Assembly: GCF_000151205.2 (NCBI RefSeq)
Contig: NC_016051.1
Coordinates: 1,178,001 to 1,242,000, forward strand
DNA from: Thermococcus sp. AM4
Lineage (GTDB): Archaea > Methanobacteriota_B > Thermococci > Thermococcales > Thermococcaceae
Direction: 5' to 3'
DNA length: 64,000 nucleotides
Position numbers and translations under genes: made by a program. Below, piece after piece: positions 9,030 to 16,657 of this stretch. Every line of letters starts with the position of its first letter. Positions within the stretch are counted from its first letter, which is position 1. The notes under the pieces are model-generated. The model was not told where the DNA came from. It did not search any database and saw only the letters and a program-made list of their open reading frames with translations.

Positions 9030-9617
9030 ATGAGCCACTACTACTCCGAGGAGCCGAACGTCCCTCTGAAGACGAAGACAATAGATGTCTGCATCAGGGG
9101 TTACTGCTTCAAGTTCATAACTGCCAGCGGTGTCTTCTCCTTCGGGAAGCTCGACAGGGGAACGGAGTTGCTCATAGAGAATATGGTTCTCGATATGAAC
9201 TGGCGCGTCCTCGACTTGGGCTGTGGCTACGGGGCAATCGGGATAGTTGCATCGCGCTTTGTTGACTACGTCGTTATGACCGACGTGAACAGGCGCGCGG
9301 TCAGTATAGCGAGGAAAAACTTAAAAATCAACGGCGTTAGAAACGCCGAGGTCAGGTGGGGAAGCCTCTACGAGCCCGTTAAGGGCGAAAAATTCGACTC
9401 AATCATCACCAATCCCCCCGTGCACGCGGGAAAGGAAGTCCTGAGGGAAATAGTTATAAACGCTCCCCGGCATCTCAACGATGGTGGCCTCCTGCAACTG
9501 GTGATTAAGACGAAGCAGGGGGCAAAGTATATTAAGGCCCTCATGGATGAGCACTTCACCGAAGTGAGAGAGCTCGCGAAGGGGAGCGGTTACCGCGTGT
9601 ACGCCGGGATTGCCTAG
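9030..9617 (+). CDS. Class I SAM-dependent methyltransferase, RsmC-like
   Basis: This protein of about 195 residues is a Rossmann-fold methyltransferase. Motif I is LDLGCGYGAIG and the catalytic NPPV(H) motif (ITNPPVHAG) marks it as an RsmC/RlmG-type base methyltransferase, which modifies guanines in rRNA. I choose ATG 9030 because the sequence SHYYSEEPNVPLKTK is the usual archaeal N terminus; a longer frame from 8955 runs into repeat-like DNA. No clear ribosome binding site precedes it. The last 15 bases are also the first 15 of tRNA-Ser. Confidence 0.88.
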   Translation: MSHYYSEEPNVPLKTKTIDVCIRGYCFKFITASGVFSFGKLDRGTELLIENMVLDMNWRVLDLGCGYGAIGIVASRFVDYVVMTDVNRRAVSIARKNLKINGVRNAEVRWGSLYEPVKGEKFDSIITNPPVHAGKEVLREIVINAPRHLNDGGLLQLVIKTKQGAKYIKALMDEHFTEVRELAKGSGYRVYAGIA

Positions 9618-9686
9618 CCTGGGAAGGCGCGGGCCTTGAGAGCCCGTGGGCGTTTGCCCGCCGGGGTTCAAATCCCCGTCCCGGCG
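9603..9686 (+). tRNA. tRNA-Ser (anticodon TGA)
   Basis: The acceptor strands GCCGGGA (9603-9609) and TCCCGGC (9679-9685) pair perfectly with discriminator G at 9686. The anticodon arm is CGGGC-CTTGAGA-GCCCG, giving anticodon TGA. A long variable arm (GGGCGTTTGCCC) marks a class II tRNA, and the T arm contains GGTTCAAATCC. CCA is encoded at 9687-9689. The 5' end overlaps the methyltransferase gene by 15 bases; no intron is seen. Confidence 0.97.
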
Positions 9687-9731
9687 CCAAAATCCCTTTG
9701 ATTCCCAAGAGGGATGGGAGGTGTATTGATA

Positions 9732-10181
9732 ATGACCGAGAACTTCAGGCACATAGTCCGCGTTGCGGGCGTTGATCTGGATGGACACAAGCAGTTGAGA
9801 TGGGCACTGACAGGGATTAAGGGAATAGGAATAAACTTCGCCACGATGGTGCTCAGGGTTGCTGGAATAGACCCCTACATGAAGACCGGTTACCTCACCG
9901 ACGAGCAGGTCAAGCTGATAGAGAAGATCCTCGAGGACCCCGTTGCCCACGGAATCCCGGCCTGGGCCGTCAACAGGCCGAAGGACTACGAGACCGGTAA
10001 GGACATGCACCTCATTACAGCCAAGCTCGTTATGGCCTGGCGTGAGGACGTCAACAGGCTCAGGAGAATACGCGCCTACCGCGGCATAAGGCACGAGCTC
10101 GGCCTGCCGCTCCGCGGTCAGAGAACCAGGTCGAACTTCAGGCACGGAACCACAGTCGGCGTTAGCAGGAGGAAGAAGTGA
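9732..10181 (+). CDS. rps13: 30S ribosomal protein S13
   Basis: This is a 149-residue archaeal S13 (uS13), which contacts tRNA and the bridge to the large subunit. The helix-two-turn-helix motif ([18 protein letters not shown]) and the basic C-terminal tail ([15 protein letters not shown]) are visible. ATG 9732 is preferred over ATG 9714 because GGGAGGTG at 9716-9723 serves as the binding site. It starts the S13-S4-S11-Rpo3 block, the archaeal counterpart of the alpha operon. Confidence 0.97.
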   Translation: MTENFRHIVRVAGVDLDGHKQLRWALTGIKGIGINFATMVLRVAGIDPYMKTGYLTDEQVKLIEKILEDPVAHGIPAWAVNRPKDYETGKDMHLITAKLVMAWREDVNRLRRIRAYRGIRHELGLPLRGQRTRSNFRHGTTVGVSRRKK

Positions 10182-10191
10182 GGTGGTGTAA

Positions 10192-10734
10192 ATGGGAGAC
10201 CCGAAGAAGCAGAGAAAGAAGTACGAGACTCCATCTCACCCCTGGATTAAGGAGAGGCTCGACCGCGAGAGGGTTCTGAAGAGGAAGTACGCCCTCAAGA
10301 ACAAGAAGGAGCTCTGGCGCCACGAGACCCAGCTCAAAGAGTTCAGGCGTAGGGCGAGGAGGCTTCTCGCAGCGAGAGGCAAGCAGGCCGAGATCGAGAG
10401 ACAGCAGCTCCTCCAGAGGCTCCACAGGCTCGGCCTCCTCCCGGCCGATGCCGTGCTCGATGACGTTCTCTCGCTCACCGTCGAGGACGTCCTTGAGAGA
10501 AGACTCCAGACCCTCGTCTACAAGAAGGGACTCGCGAGGACCATAAGGCAGGCCAGGCAGCTCATAGTCCACGGCCACATCGAGGTCAACGGCCAGATAA
10601 TCCGCTCACCGGGCTACCTCGTGCTCCGCGAGGAGGAGGACACCATCACCTACGCCAAGAACTCACCCTTCGCCAAGGAATCTCACCCCGAGAGGATGGT
10701 TATTGAACAGGCCAAGCAGGGTGGTGAGGCATGA
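10192..10734 (+). CDS. rps4: 30S ribosomal protein S4
   Basis: This 180-residue protein is archaeal S4 (uS4), a primary 16S rRNA binder. It has a basic N terminus ([17 protein letters not shown]) and an S4 RNA-binding domain at about residues 105-170 ([34 protein letters not shown]). The start is eleven bases after the S13 stop with a GAGGTGGTG site. The 3' end overlaps rps11 by four bases (ATGA). Confidence 0.97.
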
Positions 10735-11144
10735 CCGAGGGACAGGTTAACCTCAAGAAGAAGGAGAAGTGGGGAGTTGCCCACATCTACTCCTCCTACA
10801 ACAACACCATCATCCACATCACCGACATAACCGGTGCAGAGACTGTAAGCAGATGGAGCGGTGGTATGGTCGTCAAGGCCGACAGGGACGAGCCCTCGCC
10901 GTACGCGGCGATGATAGCCGCCAGAAGGGCCGCCGAAGAGGCCATGGAGAAGGGCTTCGTCGGCGTCCACATAAAGGTCCGCGCCCCGGGAGGAAGCAAG
11001 AGCAAGAGCCCTGGACCTGGTGCTCAAGCGGCAATTAGAGCTCTCGCCAGGGCCGGCCTCAGAATCGGCAGGGTGGAGGACGTCACCCCGATACCGCACG
11101 ACGGAACCAGGCCCAAGGGCGGTAGGCGCGGTAGGCGCGTCTGA
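10731..11144 (+). CDS. rps11: 30S ribosomal protein S11
   Basis: This 137-residue protein is archaeal S11 (uS11), a platform protein near the mRNA exit. It contains the family core [14 protein letters not shown] and [11 protein letters not shown], and the basic C terminus [15 protein letters not shown]. Its start overlaps the S4 stop, indicating coupled translation. It is followed by the gene for RNA polymerase subunit Rpo3, the normal archaeal order. Confidence 0.98.
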
Positions 11145-11174
11145 CCTCCACAACTTCCTTTTTTGGTGATGCCA

Positions 11175-11957
11175 ATGGAGCCGAAGTTTGAAATTCTTGA
11201 AAGGCGTGGGGACGCCATCAAGTTCATCCTGCGGGGAGTTGATGTACCCTTTGCAAACGCCCTGAGGAGGACGATTCTCGCAGAGGTCCCCACCTTCGCC
11301 GTTGATGAGGTCGAGTTCTTTGAGAACGATTCGGCGCTCTTCGATGAGATAATCGCCCACAGATTGGCCATGATCCCCCTCACAACCCCCGTCGAGAGGT
11401 TCTCCCTCGATTCGCTCGATCTCGACGACTACACCGTTACCCTCTCACTCCAGGCGGAAGGACCAGGCATGGTGTATTCGGGCGACCTCAAAAGTGATGA
11501 CGAAGGCGTAAAGCCCGCCAACCCCAACATTCCAATAGTCAAGCTCGCCGAGGGGCAGAAGCTCACATTCAACGCTTACGCCAGGCTCGGCCGCGGTAAA
11601 GACCACGCCAAGTGGCAGCCGGGCTTCGTTTACTACAAGTACCTCACCGAGATACACGTGAGCAAAGAGGTTCCCGACTGGGAAGAGCTCAAGGAGCTCG
11701 CCGAGAGGCGCGGATTGCCGGTGGAGGAGAAGGAGGACGAGATAGTCATAAAGACCACCAAAGCCTTCTACCTCCCAAGAAAGTTCGAGGAGTATGAGGG
11801 CGACAAGATCAGGGAAGAGATAATACCCGGGGCGTTCGTCTTTACCGTGGAAACGAACGGAGAGCTCCCCGTTGAGGAAATCGTGAGCATAGCGCTCAAG
11901 ATACTCATGAGGAAGAGCGATAGATTTATAAACGAACTCCATAAATTAGCCGACTGA
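11175..11957 (+). CDS. rpoD: DNA-directed RNA polymerase subunit Rpo3 (D)
   Basis: This 260-residue protein is the archaeal homologue of half of the bacterial alpha dimer and of eukaryotic Rpb3; with Rpo11 it nucleates polymerase assembly. The dimerisation domain begins [16 protein letters not shown] and contains [12 protein letters not shown]. No cysteine is present, so the Fe-S cluster found in this subunit of some archaea is absent, as in other Thermococcales. I choose ATG 11175 after GGTGAT; upstream TTG, GTG and ATG codons are in frame. The stop is one base from tRNA-Leu. Confidence 0.96.
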   Translation: MEPKFEILERRGDAIKFILRGVDVPFANALRRTILAEVPTFAVDEVEFFENDSALFDEIIAHRLAMIPLTTPVERFSLDSLDLDDYTVTLSLQAEGPGMVYSGDLKSDDEGVKPANPNIPIVKLAEGQKLTFNAYARLGRGKDHAKWQPGFVYYKYLTEIHVSKEVPDWEELKELAERRGLPVEEKEDEIVIKTTKAFYLPRKFEEYEGDKIREEIIPGAFVFTVETNGELPVEEIVSIALKILMRKSDRFINELHKLAD

Positions 11958-11958
11958 C

Positions 11959-12043
11959 GCGGGGGTTGCCGAGCCTGGTCAAAGGCGGTGGACTCAAGAT
12001 CCACTCCCGCAGGGGTTCCGGGGTTCAAATCCCCGCCCCCGCA
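11959..12043 (+). tRNA. tRNA-Leu (anticodon CAA)
   Basis: The acceptor strands GCGGGGG (11959-11965) and CCCCCGC (12036-12042) pair, with discriminator A at 12043. The anticodon arm GTGGA-CTCAAGA-TCCAC gives CAA, and a long variable arm follows (class II). The T loop is GGTTCAAATCC. CCA is not encoded. It begins one base after the rpoD stop and ends upstream of rpl18e, so it must be processed from, or transcribed within, the ribosomal/RNA polymerase operon. Confidence 0.97.
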
Positions 12044-12106
12044 TCAGTTTCACGCTCACCCCATCCGCTGTCGGTTTCCCTGCGAGAGCGTTGAGGAGGT
12101 ATGTTC

Positions 12107-12472
12107 ATGGTCAAGAGAACCGGTCCAACCGATATCAACCTGAGAAGGCTCATTCGGGCACTCAGGAAGAAGTCGAACGAGGAAGGGGTTAAGATCTGGA
12201 AGGACATCGCGTGGAGGCTTGAGAGGCCGAGGAGGCAGAGGGCTGAAGTCAACGTCAGCAAGATAAACCGCTACACCAAGGAGGGCGACACCGTCATCGT
12301 TCCGGGGAGTGTCCTCGGTGCAGGAAAGCTCGAGCACAAGGTCACCGTTGCGGCATGGAAGTTCAGCGAGACCGCCAAGAGGAAGATAGTCGAAGCCGGT
12401 GGAGAGGTCATAACCATCGAGGAGCTTATGGAGAGAAACCCGAAGGGTAGTGGAGTAATCATAATGGAGTGA
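12107..12472 (+). CDS. rpl18e: 50S ribosomal protein L18e
   Basis: This 121-residue protein is archaeal L18e (eL18), homologous to bacterial L15 in fold. The N terminus [20 protein letters not shown] and the region [19 protein letters not shown] are characteristic. The start is ATG 12107, six bases after GAGGAGGT; ATG 12101 is in frame but too close to that site. It opens the L18e-L13-S9-Rpo10 segment that is conserved across archaea. Confidence 0.97.
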   Translation: MVKRTGPTDINLRRLIRALRKKSNEEGVKIWKDIAWRLERPRRQRAEVNVSKINRYTKEGDTVIVPGSVLGAGKLEHKVTVAAWKFSETAKRKIVEAGGEVITIEELMERNPKGSGVIIME

Positions 12473-12478
12473 TGGGCC

Positions 12479-12907
12479 ATGAGGATTATTAACGCTGAAG
12501 GACTCATACTCGGAAGGCTCGCCTCGAAGGTTGCCAAGATGCTCCTCGAGGGCGAAGAGGTCGTCATAGTCAACGCCGAGAAGGCCATCATCACCGGAAA
12601 CCGCGAGGACATCTTCGCCAAGTACAAGCAGAGGACCGAGCTCAGAACCAGGACCAACCCGAGGAGGGGTCCCTTCTATCCGAAGAGGAGCGACGAGATA
12701 GTCAGGAGAACCGTCAGGGGCATGCTCCCCTGGAAGACTGACCGCGGAAGGAAGGCCTTCAGGAGGCTCAAGGTCTACGTCGGCGTTCCCAAGGAGTTCG
12801 AGGGTAAGGAGCTTGAGACCATAAGCGAGGCCCACATGTCGAGGCTTGCCACGCCGAAGTACGTTACCGTTGGTGAAGTGGCGAAGTTCCTCGGTGGAAA
12901 GTTCTGA
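12479..12907 (+). CDS. rpl13: 50S ribosomal protein L13
   Basis: This 142-residue protein is archaeal L13 (uL13). It begins with [20 protein letters not shown], followed by the conserved [13 protein letters not shown] and [15 protein letters not shown] segments. The start is six bases after the L18e stop. L13 and S9 are neighbours in bacteria as well as archaea, and the next gene here is S9. Confidence 0.98.
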   Translation: MRIINAEGLILGRLASKVAKMLLEGEEVVIVNAEKAIITGNREDIFAKYKQRTELRTRTNPRRGPFYPKRSDEIVRRTVRGMLPWKTDRGRKAFRRLKVYVGVPKEFEGKELETISEAHMSRLATPKYVTVGEVAKFLGGKF

Positions 12908-12917
12908 GGTGAGAAAG

Positions 12918-13325
12918 ATGAGGGTCATCCAGACTGCTGGAAAGAGGAAAACCGCTATAGCGAGGGCCACCATAAGGGAAGGAAAGGGAAGGGTTAGGAT
13001 CAACCACAAGCCCGTCGAGATAATCGAGCCCGAGATAGCGCGCTTCACCATCATGGAACCGCTCATCTTGGCTGGAGAGGAGATAGTCAGCAAGGTTGAC
13101 ATCGACGTCAAGGTCGAGGGCGGAGGCTTCATGGGCCAGGCCGAGGCCGCGCGCGTCGCCATTGCCCGCGCGCTTGTCGAGTGGACCAACGACATGAACC
13201 TGAAGGAAAAGTTTATGAAGTACGACAGAACTATGCTCGTTGGCGACAGCAGGAGAACCGAGCCCCACAAGCCCAACCGCTCTACCAAGGGTCCAAGAGC
13301 GAAAAGGCAGAAGTCATACCGTTGA
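12918..13325 (+). CDS. rps9: 30S ribosomal protein S9
   Basis: This 135-residue protein is archaeal S9 (uS9), whose C-terminal tail reaches the P-site tRNA. It starts [23 protein letters not shown] and ends [12 protein letters not shown], the conserved basic tail. The start is ATG 12918 after GAGGTGAG; a longer open frame reaching back into rpl13 is not part of the protein. Confidence 0.97.
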   Translation: MRVIQTAGKRKTAIARATIREGKGRVRINHKPVEIIEPEIARFTIMEPLILAGEEIVSKVDIDVKVEGGGFMGQAEAARVAIARALVEWTNDMNLKEKFMKYDRTMLVGDSRRTEPHKPNRSTKGPRAKRQKSYR

Positions 13326-13359
13326 TGCCTTCCCTTTAACAATTTGAGGTGTTAGGAAA

Positions 13360-13557
13360 ATGATAGTCCCCGTCAGGTGCTTCACCTGCGGAAAGGTGCT
13401 GGCGGACAAGTACTACGAGTTCAAGAAGAGGGTTGAGGCCGGGGAAGACCCTGGCAAGGTCCTCGACGACCTCGGCGTCGAGAGGTACTGCTGCAGGAGA
13501 ACCCTGCTGAGCCACGTGGAGCTCATCGACCAGGTAATGGTTTATAAAGTCTACTAA
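13360..13557 (+). CDS. rpoN: DNA-directed RNA polymerase subunit Rpo10 (N)
   Basis: This 65-residue protein is the archaeal Rpb10 homologue. It has the zinc-bundle signature: CFTCGK at residues 7-12 and the paired CC in RYCCRR near residues 44-45. It stabilises the Rpo3/Rpo11 platform. It follows S9 after a short gap with a GAGGTG site and precedes tRNA-Pro. Confidence 0.98.
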   Translation: MIVPVRCFTCGKVLADKYYEFKKRVEAGEDPGKVLDDLGVERYCCRRTLLSHVELIDQVMVYKVY

Positions 13558-13573
13558 AAACCGCAATTCTTGG

Positions 13574-13648
13574 GGGGCCGTGGGGTAGCTTGGTCTATCC
13601 TCCCGGCTTGGGGTGCCGGAGACCCGGGTTCAAATCCCGGCGGCCCCA
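13574..13648 (+). tRNA. tRNA-Pro (anticodon GGG)
   Basis: The acceptor strands GGGGCCG (13574-13580) and CGGCCCC (13641-13647) pair, with discriminator A at 13648 and CCA encoded at 13649-13651. The anticodon arm is CCGGC-TTGGGGT-GCCGG, giving GGG. The T arm contains GGTTCAAATCC. It lies in the 127-base gap between rpoN and rpoK; no intron is seen. Confidence 0.96.
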
Positions 13649-13684
13649 CCAAAATTTGCAGAGGACGTTTGGAGGGAGGGGGTA

Positions 13685-13858
13685 ATGTTTAGGTACACCC
13701 GCTTTGAAAAGGCCCGCATCATCGGGGCGAGGGCTCTCCAGATCGCGCTCGGTGCCCCAGTCCTGGTGGACGTGCCGGAGGGTTCGACTCCACTGCAGGC
13801 CGCGATAATAGAGTTCGAGAAAGGGATAATCCCGATCACAGTAATCAGACCGAGCTGA
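13685..13858 (+). CDS. rpoK: DNA-directed RNA polymerase subunit Rpo6 (K)
   Basis: This 57-residue protein is the archaeal Rpb6/omega homologue that clamps the largest subunit during assembly. The core [20 protein letters not shown] and [11 protein letters not shown] segments are diagnostic. I place the start at ATG 13685 after GGAGGGGG; a longer open frame runs back into tRNA-Pro and is not coding. It is followed six bases later by the enolase-like gene. Confidence 0.97.
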   Translation: MFRYTRFEKARIIGARALQIALGAPVLVDVPEGSTPLQAAIIEFEKGIIPITVIRPS

Positions 13859-13864
13859 TGGAAG

Positions 13865-14890
13865 ATGACGATCATAGAGAACGTTATCGGCAGGGTGGCC
13901 GTGCTCAGGGGCGGCAGGTATTCCGTTGAGGTTGACGTCATAACCAGCTCGGGCTTTGGCAGATTCGCCGCCCCGATTGACGAGGATCCCCACCTTTACA
14001 TAGCCGAGGCGCACCGTGCCGTGAGTGAAGTCGATGAGATAATCGGGCCGGAGCTCATAGGCTTCGATGCCAGCGAGCAGGAACTGATAGACAGCTACCT
14101 CTGGGAGATCGACGGAACCGATGATTTCAGCCACATCGGTGCAAACACTGCCCTGGCCGTTTCGATCGCCGTTGCCAAAGCCGCCGCGAGCGTTAAGAGG
14201 CTTCCCCTTTACAGTTACATCGGCGGAACGTTTACGACCGAGCTGCCCGTTCCGATCCTCGCCTTTGCCGAGGATGAAACGTTCGAGTACTACGTGCTCG
14301 TCCGCGACATAATGGAGATAACGGACGTGGTGGACGCCGCCAACAAAGTTCTCGAGGCAACGGAAGCGATATCCCTGGAGGCGCTGTCAGAGGCAACCGA
14401 GAAAGCGGGCAAAGAGCTAGGTCTTGAGGTTTCCCTGGGCATCGCACTGAAATCCGAGGTCGAAACTGAAGAGCTATTGAACCTCGTCGAGGACAACAAC
14501 GTTGCCTACGTCAAGCCCGTTGGGAGCGAGGAGCTCTTCCTCGAACTCATAGCCGGAACGCACGGGGTTTTCATCGATGGGGAGCACCTGTTCCGGGAGA
14601 AGGGGATCATAGACAGGCGCTATTACAACGCCCTCTCCATAAAGCCTATAAACCTCGGCACTCTCACAGACCTCTACAACCTCGTGAACGATGTTAAATC
14701 AGAGCGCATAACTCCCATTCTGGCGGAGGCCAGATACGAATCGGCCGACGAGGCCCTTCCCCACCTGGCCGTGGGCCTGAAGTGCCCGGCTATGATCCTG
14801 GGGAAGGACTCGGTGGCCAAGATGAACGAACTCAACCGCATTGCCGAGGACCTCGGCGAAAGGGGTAGGTTGATAACGTTTGAGGAATAA
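13865..14890 (+). CDS. Enolase-like protein lacking catalytic motifs
   Basis: This 341-residue protein is homologous to enolase but shorter than the usual ~430. Recognisable parts are HIGANTALAVSIAVAKAAA (enolase LGANAILGVSLA-like), ELPVPIL, and KPINLGTLTDLYNLV, which keeps the position of the catalytic Lys. The loop that should read GGxHA after the PVP strand is replaced by AFAEDE, and the region expected to be SHRSGET reads EARYESADE, so the substrate His and Ser/Arg ligands are missing. In archaea this paralogue commonly sits between rpoK and rps2. It is therefore unlikely to be a glycolytic enolase; its role is unknown. Confidence 0.82.
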   Translation: MTIIENVIGRVAVLRGGRYSVEVDVITSSGFGRFAAPIDEDPHLYIAEAHRAVSEVDEIIGPELIGFDASEQELIDSYLWEIDGTDDFSHIGANTALAVSIAVAKAAASVKRLPLYSYIGGTFTTELPVPILAFAEDETFEYYVLVRDIMEITDVVDAANKVLEATEAISLEALSEATEKAGKELGLEVSLGIALKSEVETEELLNLVEDNNVAYVKPVGSEELFLELIAGTHGVFIDGEHLFREKGIIDRRYYNALSIKPINLGTLTDLYNLVNDVKSERITPILAEARYESADEALPHLAVGLKCPAMILGKDSVAKMNELNRIAEDLGERGRLITFEE

Positions 14891-14905
14891 CCGGAGGTGT
14901 GAAGG

Positions 14906-15511
14906 ATGGAGGAATATCTCGTCCCACTTGATCAGTACCTCGCGGCTGGTGTCCACATAGGAACCCAGCAGAAGACCCAGGACATGAAGAAGTTCATCTA
15001 CCGCGTCAGGCAGGACGGCCTCTACGTCCTCGACGTCAGGAAGACCGACGAGAGGCTCAGGATAGCGGGCAAGTTCCTGGCCAAGTTCGACCCGGAGAGC
15101 ATCCTCGCTGTCAGCGTCAGGCTCTACGGCCAGAAGCCGGTCAAGAAGTTCGGTGAGGTTACAGGGGCCAGGACGATTCCGGGCCGTTTCCTCCCGGGAA
15201 CCATGACCAACCCGCAGGTCAAGAACTTCTTCGAGCCGGACGTCATCATAGTCACCGACCCGAGGGCCGACCACCAGGCGATGAAGGAAGCGATCGAGGT
15301 TGGCATACCCATAGTTGCCCTCGTCGATACCGAGAACTTCCTCAGCTACGTTGATCTCGCGATTCCGACGAACAACAAGGGTAGAAAGGCTTTAGCGCTC
15401 ATCTACTGGATACTCGCGAGGGAAATACTCTACAACAGGAAGGAAATCGAGAACAGGGAAGATTTCAAGGTCCCTGTTGAGGACTTCGAGATGAGGATCA
15501 TCAGAACCTGA
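14906..15511 (+). CDS. rps2: 30S ribosomal protein S2
   Basis: This 201-residue protein is archaeal S2 (uS2), which with S1-like factors forms the mRNA platform. It carries the family signature [21 protein letters not shown] near the N terminus and [14 protein letters not shown] with IVALVDTEN in the second half. A GGAGGTGTGAAGG site precedes the ATG. It ends the polymerase/ribosomal block before tRNA-Leu(TAA) and L40e. Confidence 0.98.
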   Translation: MEEYLVPLDQYLAAGVHIGTQQKTQDMKKFIYRVRQDGLYVLDVRKTDERLRIAGKFLAKFDPESILAVSVRLYGQKPVKKFGEVTGARTIPGRFLPGTMTNPQVKNFFEPDVIIVTDPRADHQAMKEAIEVGIPIVALVDTENFLSYVDLAIPTNNKGRKALALIYWILAREILYNRKEIENREDFKVPVEDFEMRIIRT

Positions 15512-15551
15512 GGGGAAGGTTTTTAACTCCTCCTCCCTTTATTCCCCTCGC

Positions 15552-15636
15552 GCGGGGGTGCCCGAGCCTGGCCAAAGGGGCCGGACTTAAGATCCGGTGC
15601 CGCAGGGCTTCGCGGGTTCAAATCCCGTCCCCCGCA
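15552..15636 (+). tRNA. tRNA-Leu (anticodon TAA)
   Basis: The acceptor strands GCGGGGG (15552-15558) and CCCCCGC (15629-15635) pair, with discriminator A at 15636 and CCA encoded at 15637-15639. The anticodon arm CCGGA-CTTAAGA-TCCGG gives TAA. The variable arm is long (class II). It shares its acceptor sequence with tRNA-Leu(CAA) at 11959. A TTTTTAACTCC element near 15520 may be its promoter. Confidence 0.96.
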
Positions 15637-15698
15637 CCAAAGGTTTAAAAATTCCGCGCTGGATGAAAGTTCAGTTCAAGATCATTGAGGTGGTCGAG

Positions 15699-15854
15699 AT
15701 GGCGAGATTCCCAGAGGCTGAGGCAAGAATCTTCAGAAAGCTTATCTGCATGCGCTGCGGCGCCACAAACCCCTGGGGCGCCAAGAAGTGCAGAAAATGC
15801 GGCTATAAGGGGCTTAGACCAAAGGCCAGGGAGCCGCGCGGTGGCGGCCGCTGA
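15699..15854 (+). CDS. rpl40e: 50S ribosomal protein L40e
   Basis: This 51-residue zinc-ribbon protein (eL40) contains two CxxC pairs, CMRCGATN and CRKCGYKG, and a basic tail ending PRGGGR. The start is ATG 15699 after GAGGTGGTCGAG; the longer open frame begins inside tRNA-Leu. It is followed by a convergent regulator gene. Confidence 0.96.
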   Translation: MARFPEAEARIFRKLICMRCGATNPWGAKKCRKCGYKGLRPKAREPRGGGR

Positions 15855-15896
15855 CGCCCCGTTTCAAAATTTTTATCAAGAAAATTTTACTCCGTT

Positions 15897-16238
15897 TCAC
15901 CCTTTCTTTGGATTTCCTTTGAGCTTTGAGAGGGTCTCCTCAAGGAAGGCCAGCCCCTCTTCGAGAAGCTTCTCCCCCTGGGGCGTTAGCTCGTAGTATT
16001 TCCTGGAAGGCTTGCCGCTCAGGCCCTCCTGCCATTTCGCCTTTACGTAGCCGTCCTTCTCAAGCTTGTACAGAACAACGTACGAGCTCACGGTGGCGGG
16101 TTCAAAGCCAAAGGCCTTCTTTATCTCCTGCTTCAGCTCGTACGCATACATGGGTCTTTCCCTGAGAAGCTTGAGTATGTAGAGCCACAGGACTTCCTTG
16201 GTGATCTTATCCCGCAATCTTTCCATTGGACTGGGCAT
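15897..16238 (-). CDS. PadR-family transcriptional regulator
   Basis: This 113-residue protein is a winged-helix regulator of the PadR family. The N-terminal part (EVLWLYILKLLRERPMYAYELKQEI) and the wing region (RKYYELTPQGEKLLEEGLAFLEETL) match the family. PadR proteins dimerise and bind palindromes near the promoters they repress. A GGTGAGA site precedes the ATG. An inverted repeat at 16251-16268 lies just upstream of this gene and may be its operator. The FUN14 gene is divergent and 112 bases away, so it is a possible target. Confidence 0.9.
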   Translation of the reverse strand: MPSPMERLRDKITKEVLWLYILKLLRERPMYAYELKQEIKKAFGFEPATVSSYVVLYKLEKDGYVKAKWQEGLSGKPSRKYYELTPQGEKLLEEGLAFLEETLSKLKGNPKKG

Positions 16239-16250
16239 GGTCTCACCCGG

Positions 16251-16268
16251 TTAGTTCATCCTTACTAA
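16251..16268. promoter_or_regulatory. Inverted repeat, possible PadR operator
   Basis: The sequence TTAGT-N8-ACTAA forms a perfect five-base inverted repeat 13 bases upstream of the padR start codon and between it and an AT-rich promoter-like region (16269-16295). PadR regulators usually bind such dyads and repress their own genes. The assignment as an operator is inference from position and symmetry only. Confidence 0.4.
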
Positions 16269-16350
16269 ATATTTCAGGCCGATATAATTTAAAGTTTTGG
16301 GCCAGAAAACTATTTTAATCCCGATCTCCTAATTTTGGGTGGTGGTGAGC

Positions 16351-16650
16351 ATGCAGTTCGATCTAAACGGAATGATCGGTGATCTCGGCGTTGGGGGGAT
16401 AACGGGCTTTATAACGGGCTACGCCCTCAAAAAGTTCATGAAAATCGTGATGACAATAATCGGAGCCTACGTCCTAAGCCTGTTCTGGCTCCAGCAGAAG
16501 GGCGTTATAACGATAAACACCGACAAACTCTTCAACTTGACCGGAAGCGTTACCTCTCAGGTGGTTAGCCTGGGTCAGAAAGTCCTCGGACTCCTTCCGG
16601 GAACGGGAGCCTTCGTTGCCGGTTTCTACCTGGGGTTCCAGAAAGGATAA
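16351..16650 (+). CDS. FUN14 domain membrane protein
   Basis: This 99-residue protein carries a FUN14 domain: GVGGITGFITGYALKKFMKIV, a second hydrophobic helix (IIGAYVLSLFWLQQKG), an intervening polar stretch, and a C-terminal glycine-rich hydrophobic segment (LPGTGAFVAGFYLGF). The function of the archaeal members is unknown; the domain is named for eukaryotic mitochondrial outer-membrane proteins. ATG 16351 follows GGTGGTGA; three GTG codons upstream are in frame. It is divergent from padR and convergent with the phosphoesterase homologue. Confidence 0.82.
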   Translation: MQFDLNGMIGDLGVGGITGFITGYALKKFMKIVMTIIGAYVLSLFWLQQKGVITINTDKLFNLTGSVTSQVVSLGQKVLGLLPGTGAFVAGFYLGFQKG

Positions 16651-16657
16651 AGAAAGA

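Noticed and set aside
12056-13342. A 428-codon minus-strand frame opposite rpl18e, rpl13 and rps9
   Set aside because: It is antisense to three certain ribosomal genes, has no homology-like motifs and is a product of GC-rich codon bias.
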